The position numbers and the translations under genes are program-made. Source: Gordionus sp. m RMFG-2023 (taxonomy: Eukaryota; Nematomorpha; Gordioida; Chordodea; Parachordodidae). From it: a stretch of DNA of 64,000 nucleotides. The notes beneath the pieces were generated by a model that saw nothing but the letters and a program-made list of their open reading frames with translations, was not told where the DNA came from and searched no databases. The DNA is taken from NCBI RefSeq assembly GCF_954871325.1, contig NC_088775.1, positions 70,595,561 to 70,659,560 of the forward strand, given 5' to 3'. Positions 47,331 to 57,172 of the stretch are shown here, piece by piece; positions within the stretch are counted from its first letter, which is position 1, and every line of letters begins with the position of its first letter.

Positions 47331-47639
47331 GAGTTATATCTTTTGAAACTTTTAAGGGGATTGGTATTGGAAAAGAAAAGACTGGGGAAGTTGATAGGTC
47401 ATACCATTTTAAAATTTAAGTCATTTGGATAAATTAATTTAATAAAATGATCTTAAATCGTCCATCTATATGCTAATATTTTGAAATATTTAACTATTAC
47501 AAATTTTTTAAAATTTGGAAAATGTTTGTAAGACAAATAATTTTAGCAAAATTTGAACTATCGTAATTTGTGATTTTTACAAAAATTAATGTTGAATTTT
47601 ACAAACATATATGATGTCAGGAAAAGTACGACAACAATA

Positions 47640-47810
47640 TTTTCTAAAAGAAAGATAAGGAAAAGTTATTGATATCTTTGGGGAGATTTTTATACCCCCT
47701 ATTTTTTTTTCTATTCTCCAGAATACTCCAAAATAAATGGTCTAAAAGCATTGGAGAAATGGGTAAAATATTTTAAAAATAACTATAAATCCACAAAAAG
47801 ATGTACTGTA
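47640..47810 (+). pseudogene. hAT transposase relic in the left arm spacer
   Basis: The sequence CAAAATAAATGGTCTAAAAG and following bases (GGAGAAATGGGTAAAATATT) read NGLKALEKWVKYFKNNYKS. They align by eye with 38110-38245, which leads into an intact hAT C-terminal motif. The inverted copy is at 54955-55110. It indicates that the foldback descends from a hAT element. Confidence 0.5.
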
Positions 47811-48483
47811 CCTATTTAAATTTTACTTTAATTTGTCCTCTTAAAAAAATTTTTTATTTAATATTTTTTTATGTATATTTATTATGTACTTTTCTTAATT
47901 CACTGAGCTTGATTATAAACAACTTATTATCATAAAAATTGATGAATTTTTTTATTTCCTTATGTCATTTCTTAAAATGTATGGAGCCTTAAAATCGTAT
48001 TTTCTTTCAATTAACAATCCACCAATTATCAAAAATTTTTTTAAATGATATAAAAAACGCATATCTGTGGTTTTCCCATTCCTTGATGTATAAGTTTCAT
48101 TAGAAAAAATAAATCAGTTATTGAAATATTAATTAACTTAAAATCATTAAAATATTTAACCGAAAGAAAAATGAAATATTTATCTTTAAATTAAATTATA
48201 TTTGGTTATGATTTTATATATTTAGTAAGTATAAATATATTGTGATTACTTGATAAAGAAGTAAATGAAAACATAAATTTTTTAAGGTATTTTTAATTTG
48301 AGAAAGCATTTAAGAGAGGAAAGGCTAACATCTTAAACGTAATTTTGAATATAATTATATCATTGAACTCTGAATTTAATTCTCTATCCAAAACCGCTTA
48401 GATGTATTTTTTTACGTTTCCGGTTCACAAAATAATTTTTTTGTCCCGAAAGCATTTTAACGGGGAAAGGCTAACATCTTAAA

Positions 48484-49990
48484 TGTAATTTTGAAGCTTC
48501 GTGAAGTTGGCCGAACATTTGGAAGCACTAACGATGAATCATATGTCATTTTTTAGTGCTTCGTTAGTGCTTATTAGTGCTTCAATCCGTATAGTAGCTG
48601 AATTTAAGGAAAAAAAGTTATAGGCAAAAATAAAAATTTGTGCCAACTTCAAATGTTGATTAAAAGCACTAACGATGAAACTTATATCATTCTTTAGTGC
48701 TTCGTTAGTAGAGGTTAGTGCTTCAATCACTTTTGTTGCCGAATTTAAGAATAAAAAGTTATTGGCGAAAAAAAACAAAAATAAATAAATATTGGCGACG
48801 TGCCAAAACAAAATCTAGAGTAGTACTAAACATTCGGTTTTCGCCATTATTTAATGCTTAATTAATGTATTTAAATTCCTTAATTAATTTCGTCAACCGC
48901 CATATGGGAAAAAAGTTATTAACTAAATAAAAATTATGAAGCCACGATTTAAGCGTGAAGTTGGCCGAACTTTTGGAAGCACTAACGATGAAACTTATAT
49001 CATTCGTGCTTCGTTAGTAGAGGTTAGTGCTTCAATCACATTTGTTGCCGAATTTAAGAATAAAAAGTTATTGGCGAAAAAAACAAAAATAAACAAATAT
49101 TGGCGACGTTCTAAAACAAAAACTAGAGTATTACTAAACGTTTTCGCCATTATTTAGTGCTTAATGAATGTATTTAAATTCCGTTATTAATTTAGTTAAC
49201 CGCCATATGGAAAAAAGTTATTAGCTAAATAAAAATTATGACGTCACGATTTAAGCGTGAAGTTGGCCGAACTTTTGAAAGCACTAACGATAAAACTTAT
49301 ATCTTTCTTTAGTGCTTCGTTAGTAGAGGTTAGTGCTTCAATCACTTTTTTGCCGAATTTAAAAATAAAAAGTTATTGGCGAAAAAAACAAAAATAAACA
49401 AATATTGACGACGTGCCAAAACAAAAACTAGAGTAGTACTAAACATCCGGTTTTCGCCATTATTTAGTGCTATGAATGTATTTAAATTCCGTTATTAATT
49501 TTGTTAACCGCCATATGGAAAAAAAGTTATTAGCTAAATAAAAATTATGACGTCACGATTTAAGCGTGAAGTTGGTCTAACTTTTGGAAGCACTAACGAT
49601 GAAACTTATATCATTCGTGCTTCGTTAGTATAGGTTAGTGCTTCAATCACATTTGTTGCCGAATTTAAGAATAAAAAGTTATTGGCGAAAAAAACAAAAA
49701 TAAACAAATATTGGCGACGTGCCAAAACAAAAACTAGAGTAGTACTAAACATCCAGTTTTGCCATTATTTAGTGCTCAATTAGTAGATTTGAATTATATA
49801 ATTAATTTGGTTAACCGTCTTTATAAAAAATTGTAATACGTTAAAGAAATGTTTAGGAGGTCAAATTTTGTCCAGATAATTATGAAAGCACTAACAATGA
49901 AATTTATATAATTCTTTAGAGCTTCCTTAGTAGAGGTTAGTGTTTCAATCAGTTTAATAGCCTAATTTAAAATAAAAAAAGTTATTAACA
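48484..49990 (+). repeat. Left inner array of ~300-bp units
   Basis: Units start GTGAAGTTGGCCGAAC and contain GGAAGCACTAACGATGAA, TTTAGTGCTTCGTTAGTAGA, GGTTAGTGCTTCAATCAC, GCCGAATTTAAGAATAAAAA, TATTGGCGACGTGCCAAAAC and CCGCCATATGG. Four full units and one divergent unit are present. TTAGTGCTT or its inverse occurs about four times per unit. Two short frames here (minus 48539-48811, plus 48936-49157) recur exactly in the right arm because the arms are nearly identical, not because they are genes. Confidence 0.85.
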
Positions 49991-50504
49991 AAATATACAA
50001 AAAATCTGTCAGCGACAAACATTTTATTTTCAAATTATTTAGTACTTATTTTGTAAAATTTAAACCCTAATTAGTTTGATTAAAAACCCCAAGTAATTAA
50101 AAAATGCATATTGTCTTTTTGCACTTAACCTATCAATTGTTTCCGTAGATCATCTGTCATATTTGAGTAAATTTTTCAGAAGCTTATATATATTAAGGTT
50201 CCCAAAATACATGAATAGCTATAACCAAGTCACAAAATATTATTTCCACTACTGCCTAAATGGGTCCATTGAACCCCATTCTTGTGTAATAATTATATAA
50301 TTTTTATTATTTTATTGTAACAACTACATTTTTTCTCCAGCATCTATTATTCTGAGGTGTCATTGAATGATATGGTTAAAAACATTCTCAGAAATTTTTT
50401 ATTCTTTATTCAAATTGTTCTTTTTACATAGTTTTATTTTATTCGAAAAAATTACGCATATGTTTATTTCTATCATAAATTTTAGTTATATTAAGATCAC
50501 AATA

Positions 50505-50935
50505 TTATGAAATACCCGTCGAACTGTGCTCAGGCCTAATTTTTTTTAAATAAATCAGGTTCGGGCTTAATATTTTTTAAAAAAGGGCCGGGTAGGGTTG
50601 GGCTTAGAAATTTTTTTAAATATATCTAAATTTATCAATTATATATTGAATTTTTTATGTAAAATAAAAATATTTGATTTTATTTATAGAAACTAGACAA
50701 CATATAACATATGTCTTTTATTTTGACTAATTTTAAAAATTATTTTCTATATTTAAATAAATTCGGGCATGACCGGGCCGGGTCGGTAAATTTTTTAAAA
50801 AAATTTCTGGTTCGGGCCAGGCCGGCAAAACTTTTTTAAAAAAATTTCTGGTTCGGGCCAGGCCGGCAAAACCTTTTTAAAAAAATTTCGGACCGGGTTG
50901 GGCTTGAAAAATTAGGCCTTATGCAGATCACTAAT
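50505..50935. mobile_element. GC-rich-box MITE in the loop of the giant foldback
   Basis: Repeated boxes TTCGGGCTTAAT, AGGGCCGGGTAGGG, GACCGGGCCGGGTCGG, a directly repeated TTTCTGGTTCGGGCCAGGCC and GGACCGGGTTGGGCTTG are separated by A/T runs. The right end ATGCAGATCACTA is the inverse of TAGTGATCTGCAT, matching the end type of the 10749 copy. The left end is degraded. Confidence 0.55.
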
Positions 50936-51245
50936 ATTTATGCAGGAATTCTGAGAGTTACCCTGATTCGATAAATTACTGCCATATTAATCCTTCAAAT
51001 TTTCTGACACCTTTCTAGACGCCTAAGAAAATTTTGGACCAAAACCAAAAAATTATATTCGATTCATAAATTTGACGTTCGTCTTTATTAAAGTTTTATT
51101 ATTAATAATGTTTTTTACAATAATTATGGAAAGTTATTTAACTATATAAGAATGTTTCACATTATGGAAATGTGTTACATACTATATACAAGTAATCAAA
51201 ATTTTTTGAGTAATATAAAGAATTAACCACAGAATTTCCCACATG

Positions 51246-51640
51246 TGATTAATAAATCAACACTCAGCTGTAAACCATATAATAAATAAAAGCCTAACAG
51301 CTGCACACATTACAAACAATCTTGAACCATCAAATTTATCTCAAGTAGATGGTTTAAGACCTGATGATATGACAACCATACCTTGGGCCCTCGGCAAATC
51401 ACTCATTAATTTCAATTTAATAACACAGGCAGAAATTAAAAAGACAAACAAATACAAAAATTTTAAAAACTTCATATTCACTCCAGTAGTGACTTCTACT
51501 AACGGGCATTTTTCGCCTTCAACATTTAAAATACGACTTTTCACAAATAAACCCAGAGAATTTCTTTTTATTCGACAAAAAAATCAAATAGAAATTTTTA
51601 GACACAATTATGGTTCCTTTTTGGGGACTCAATTATAGAA
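51246..51640 (+). pseudogene. LINE ORF2 fragment in the foldback loop
   Basis: An open stretch reads HSAVNHIINKSLTAAHITNN then LEPSNLSQVDGLRPDDMTTI and PWALGKSLINF, ending at a stop near 51638. Order and spacing match the C-terminal region of LINE polyproteins that read RH..N..I..AL..A..P..LEP.GL.R.DG.RPDG.T..PW..GK.L.WD. The usual WD has decayed. It is unpaired with the opposite arm, so it was inserted or retained only in the loop. Confidence 0.55.
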
Positions 51641-51739
51641 TTTTATTTTTAATTATATAATTATAAATTTATAAATTATAATTTTTTAATTAGGTTTTAT
51701 TACATATTTTATATATATTCATAATCCTTAGTGTATTAC

Positions 51740-53645
51740 AATTTTTTATAAAGACGGTTAACCAAATTAATTCCGGAATTCATATTTACTAATTGAGCAC
51801 TAAATAATGGCGAAAACCGGATGTTTGTAATTACTATAGTATTTGTTTTGGCACGTCGCCATTATTTCTTTATTTTTGTTTTTATCGCAAATAACTTTTT
51901 ATATTTAAATTCGGCTACAAAAGTAATTAAAGCACTAACCTCTACTAAGGAAGCCCTAATGAAGGATATAAATTTCATCGTTAGTGCATACATCATTTTC
52001 TGGCCATAATTTGACCTCTAAACATTTCTTTAGCGTATTACAATTTTTTATAAAGACGGTTAACCAAATTAATTATGGAATTCAAATTTGCTAATTAAGC
52101 ACTAAATAATGGGGAAAACCGGATGTTTAGTACTACTTTAGTTTTTGTTTTGGCAGGTAGCCTTTATTTGTTTTTTGCGTAAATAACTTTTTATTCTTAA
52201 ATTAAGCTACAAAAGTAATTGAACCACTAACCTCTACTAAGGAAGCCCTAAAGAAGGATATAAATTTCATCGTTAGTGCTTTCATAATTTTCTGGCCATA
52301 ATTTGACCTCTAAACATTTCTTTAGCGTATTACAATTTTTTATAAAGACGGTTAACCAAATTAATTACGGAATTCAAATTTGCTAATTAAGCACTAAATA
52401 ATGGCGAAAACCGGATGTTTAGTACTACTATAGTTTTTGTTTTGGCACGTCGCCATTATTTGTTTTTTTCGCAAATAACTTTTTATTCTTAAATTCGGCT
52501 ACAAAAGTAATTGAACCACTAACCTCTACTAAGGAAGCCCTAAAGAAGGATATAAATTTCATCGTTAGTGCTTTCATAATTTTCTGGCCATAATTTGACC
52601 TCTAAATATTTCTTTAGCGTATTACGATTTTTTTCATAAGACGGTTATCCAAATTAATAACGGAATTTAAATACATTAATTAAGCGCTAAATAATGGCGA
52701 AAACCGGATGTTTAGTACTACTCTAGTTTTTGTTTTGGCACGTCGCCAATATTTGTTTATTTTTGTTTTTTTCGCCAATAACTTTTTATTTTTAAATTCG
52801 GCAAAAAAGTGATTGAAGCACTAACCTCTACTAACGAAGCACTAAAGAAAGATATAAGTTTTATCGTTAGTGCTTTCAAAAGTTCGGCCAACTTCACGCT
52901 TAAATCGTGACGTCATAATTTTTATTTAGCTAATAACTTTTTTCCATATGGCGGTTAACTAAATTAATAACGGAATTTAAATACATTCATTAAGCACTAA
53001 ATAATGGCGAAAACGTTTAGTAATACTCTAGTTTTTGTTTTAGAACGTCGCCAATATTTGTTTATTTTTGTTTTTTTCGCCAATAACTTTTTATTCTTAA
53101 ATTCGGCAACAAATGTGATTGAAGCACTAACCTCTACTAACGAAGCACGAATGATATAAGTTTCATCGTTAGTGCTTCCAAAAGTTCGGCCAACTTCACG
53201 CTTAAATCGTGGCTTCATAATTTTTATTTAGTTAATAACTTTTTTCCCATATGGCGGTTAACGAAATTAATTAAGGAATTTAAATACATTAATTAAGCAT
53301 TAAATAATGGCGAAAACCGAATGTTTAGTACTACTCTAGATTTTGTTTTGGCACGTCGCCAATATTTATTTATTTTTGTTTTTTTTCGCCAATAACTTTT
53401 TATTCTTAAATTCGGCAACAAAAGTGATTGAAGCACTAACCTCTACTAACGAAGCACTAAAGAATGATATAAGTTTCATCGTTAGTGCTTTTAATCAACA
53501 TTTGAAGTTGGCACAAATTTTTATTTTTGCCTATAACTTTTTTTCCTTAAATTCGGCTACTATACGGATTGAAGCACTAATAAGCACTAACGAAGCACTA
53601 AAAAATGACATATGATTCATCGTTAGTGCTTCCAAATGTTCGGTC
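51740..53645 (-). repeat. Right inner array of ~300-bp units, inverted
   Basis: This is the inverted counterpart of 48484-49990. The outer part (about 52680-53645) is almost identical to the left arm. The inner part holds additional variant units (starting near 51740, 52028, 52330 and 52620, with ATAAAGACGGTTAACCAAAT and TTCTGGCCATAATTTGACCT) of which the left arm has only about one. The arms are therefore unequal in length near the loop. Confidence 0.85.
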
Positions 53646-54159
53646 AACTTCACGGAGCTCTAAAAAAAGCAATAAATCAATCAAATATCTCATTAATCAT
53701 TTTCTTTGTTATTTTTATTTTCAATATTATTTTTTAGCCTTTCGTATTACCAAGCCTTTCGACTTTTATACCTTGCGAGATTGATTGTATAAATTATGCA
53801 TTTCTCAAATAGAATTTAAATAAATAAAAATATTTCTAGTTAAATTTACATCAACAATTTACTAAGGATATTAATAAAAAAACCTACAAATTATTGTATC
53901 TCATTTAAAATATCGTAAATTACATAAATAATCTTGTTATTTTCCCATTTTTAAAATATAACGTTCTGTGTTGGCAATATATTGTGTCACTTAGCGTAAT
54001 CCTTGTTTTCATTACTTTTAAAAGGAAATTTCCATGTTTAAAATTTTTATTAACAAATTTAATAGTGTTTCATTATGGTCTGATCTTGTGTTGAAAAATT
54101 GGCGAAACACTATGCTAATTAAGCTTAGCCTAAAAAAAAGCTAAAATAATTAGGAATTA

Positions 54160-54560
54160 ACTATGGATTTCGTCTAATTATCCATCAGCATTAGATAATT
54201 TACCTTTATATTTACTAAAAATTATTTTATTTATATCTAAAGTATAACCCTGAGGGTGATTAGCAGAAATCCTTATCCGATGTCTAATTTTTTATTAATT
54301 TGTTTTGGCCGTGATTATTTTATCTATAAACTTGGCTGATTGGTTAAACAACTTTGACTTATTTAAACAAAAAATTATATTATCCAAAGATTCTATACAC
54401 TTTTCTAAATGTGATTTAAAATTTTTATTTCCACCCATTTCTTCTAGAGATTCTGACCTAAGATCAACTTATACGTGCAATGTCTATAACATATCTCTCA
54501 AAGTATCTACTTGGATTTTTGTCCATACAAATTATATTTGTTTTAAACATGGCCTTTACT
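54160..54560 (-). pseudogene. Coding-like relic present only in the right arm
   Basis: On the minus strand it reads VDTLRDML, a stop, then VDLRSESLEEMGGNKNF, SHLEKCIESLDNIIFCLNKS and LFNQSAKFIDKIITA. After a frame change it gives HRIRISANHPQGYTLDINK and IIFSKYKGKLSN. The composition is protein-like, with few stops for AT-rich DNA. I do not recognise it. It lies between the paired spacer and the inner array and has no counterpart in the left arm, so it may be a captured host or transposon segment. Confidence 0.35.
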
Positions 54561-54954
54561 TTTAGTGGAAAAATATTTCATTTTTCTTTCGGTTAAATAT
54601 TTTAATGATTTTAAATTAATTAATATTTCAATAACTGATTTTTTTTTAATGAAACTTATACATCAAGGAATGGGAAAACCACAGATATGCGTTTTTCATA
54701 TCATTTAAAAAAAATTCTGCTAATTGGTGGATTGTTAATTGAAAGAAAATACGATTTTAAGGCTCCATGGGCTCCATACATTTTAAGAAATGACATAAGG
54801 AAATAAAAAATTCATCATATTTTTATGATAATAAGTTGTTTATAATCAAGCTCAATGAATTAAGAAATGTACATAATAGGTGTACATAAAAAAAATATTT
54901 AAAAATTTTTTTTAAGAGGACAAATTAAAGTAAAATTAAAATAGGTACAGTACA

Positions 54955-55110
54955 TCTTTTTTTGGATTCATCGTTATTTTTAAAATATTTTACCCATTTC
55001 TCCTATGCTTTTAGAAAATTTATTTTGGAGTATTCTGGAGAATAGAAAAAAAATAGGGAGTATAAAAATCTCCCCAAAGATATCAATAACTTTTCCTTAT
55101 CTTTCTTTTA
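54955..55110 (-). pseudogene. hAT transposase relic in the right arm spacer
   Basis: This is the inverted copy of 47640-47810, with the same TGGTCTAAAAGCAT / GGAGAAATGGGTAAAATATT text in complement, slightly more decayed. Confidence 0.5.
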
Positions 55111-55389
55111 GAAAATATTTTTGTAGTACTTTTCCTGACATCATATATGTTTGTAAAATTCATCATTAATTTTTGTAAAAATCACAAATTACGATAGTTC
55201 AAATTTTGATAAAATTATTTGTCTTACGAACATTTTCCAAATTTGATATAAAAAATTTGTAATAGTTAAATATTTCAAAATTTATCCAAATGACATAAAT
55301 TTTAAAATGGTATGACCTATCAACTTCCCCAGTCTTTTCTTTTCCAATACCAATCCCCTAAAAAGTTTCAAATGATATACTACTCATTT

Positions 55390-57090
55390 CTATTGCCAAA
55401 AATTTAAACTAGATTCAAGTTAAAAAAAAATGCAATATTAATTTATTCTAGACACTAGGGCCTTGGAACATTTTTCTAATATCAAAAACTTTATATTAGG
55501 CACAAAACTAAGTTCGTAAAATTTTTTAAATTTTTAATTATCTCATGGATTAAATAGAATGATAGCGACAACTTATTATTAGACCCAAACTTACTATTGG
55601 GTTCAAAACATAAATATATATTTTTTTATATTTCTAAATTTTAACGTAGGGAATTATAAAAAATAATGTCAATGGGAATCTCTCTATGAAATCCGATTTG
55701 TCATTGTGCATCAACCTAAATATAAAAAGAAATATATATATAAAAAAGAAATTAATAATAATTAGGAATCACGAAATCATGAAATCAATTTATTCCTTTA
55801 TTCAAAATTATAACATTATCAAATTAACAAAATTGTAAAAGTAAAAATAATAAAAAAAGATTAATAAAAATAAAATTAAAAAAATAAAATACAAAAAGTT
55901 AATAATTATAAAAAAAAAATCTTTTTGTATGGTAAAAATTGGCCTTTTTATACTCTTTTCAATCTTCTTAAAACTAATATTCATAACTATTCCAATATAA
56001 TATTTTTATCACGCGTTATAATAATAAATCCAAAAGAATTATTTATGCAAATTAAATATAAAGTACAACAAAATCCAAAAGAATTCTTTATGTAAATTAA
56101 ATCTAACATTTACACCACAAAGGTTTAAAAAAAATTAATAGTATAAATAACTTTTAACTAGTTTCATAACAAATTTATAAAAATATTTATATTTTAACAT
56201 TCCTCGTGGAATGAATAAGAATAGCAGTGTGTTAATACTATACGAACCTTATTCAAAACAAAAATATATAATTTTATTTTTATATTTTACGCGGGGGTTA
56301 AATAATATTAGCACTATAAATTTCTTTGTGAATTCAGATGTTTTAGAACATCTTTATAGTACAAAAACATTTAACTAGGCTTAAAATAAATTTTTTTAAA
56401 TATAATTTATTTATTCTCGTGGGGTTAAATATTAATACAGTGCCAATTTATTACTAGAACCAAAGGTTTTTCAACATTTTTTAGTATCAAAAACTTTTAA
56501 CTATAAAACATAATTTAATAAAAATTTCATATTTAATTTCCTCGTTGAGTAAATTAAAATGCTAGTGCCAATTTATTACTAGACCCAGAAGTTTTGAACA
56601 TCTATTTACTATATAATACTTAAGTAGGCTTAAAACAGAATTTAAAAAGATTTCATAAATTTTTTACATCGTTGGGTAAAATATAATGGCAGTGCCAATT
56701 TATTACTGGACCCAAAAGTTGTAGAACCTCTTTCTATTATCAAAAACTTTTAACTAAAAATTTGAAGCAAATTTTTAATAAATTTTCGTAATTTTTTCCT
56801 CTTGGACTAAAATATAATAACAGTGCTAGTTTATTAATAAACACAAAAGTTTTTGAACACTTTTTTAGTATCAGATACTTTCTAAGAAGACAAAATTTTT
56901 AAAAAAATTAATAATTTAGTTCCTGTGGAGTAGAATATAGTGAAAGTGCCAATTCACAAAGGTTTTAGACAATCTTTCTAATATCCCAAGCATTTAACTA
57001 AGTTTATAACAACGTCTTAAAAAAAATTCACAACTTTATTTTCCTCGTGGATTAAAATATAACAGCAGTGACAATTTATTACAAGACCCA
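55390..57090 (-). repeat. Right array of ~120-bp units, first part (inverted)
   Basis: Inverted units with CCTCGTGGA..TAAAATATAA and GTGCCAATTTATTACTAGA recur through 56990. The array is interrupted at 57091 by the retroelement and resumes at 60197-60500. A 430-bp insertion at 55690-56118 splits one unit. The last 104 bases (56987-57090) are repeated with one mismatch at 60197-60300. Confidence 0.8.
55690..56118. mobile_element. 430-bp insertion in the right arm, possibly a solo LTR (fossil)
   Basis: The left arm reads straight through (TTTCATAGAGAGATTCC) where the right arm is split after TATGAAATC and resumes at AAAGGTTT. On the minus strand the insert starts GTGGTGTAAATG, has GAGTATAAAAAGGCC as a TATA-like box and AATAAAGGAATAAATTG as a polyadenylation-like region, and ends ..CAATGACAAATCG. 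That is LTR-like, but no target duplication is visible. Confidence 0.3.
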
Positions 57091-57172
57091 GTATTTATAG
57101 AGATAAATATCGTCGGATGAATCGTTCTTAAGTGTTTGATTATTTTAAAATTTTGATTTTGTTGTTTTGCCT

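Noticed and set aside
48539-53615. Identical 90-residue and 73-residue frames on both sides of the foldback as a duplicated gene family
   Set aside because: They follow the ~300-bp repeat, carry no domain, are Phe/Leu- or Lys-rich from repeat composition, and are identical only because the inner arms are near-perfect inverted copies.
54305-54565. 86-codon plus-strand frame
   Set aside because: The opposite strand reads more protein-like (SHLEKCIESLDNIIF) and the plus frame has no recognisable features.
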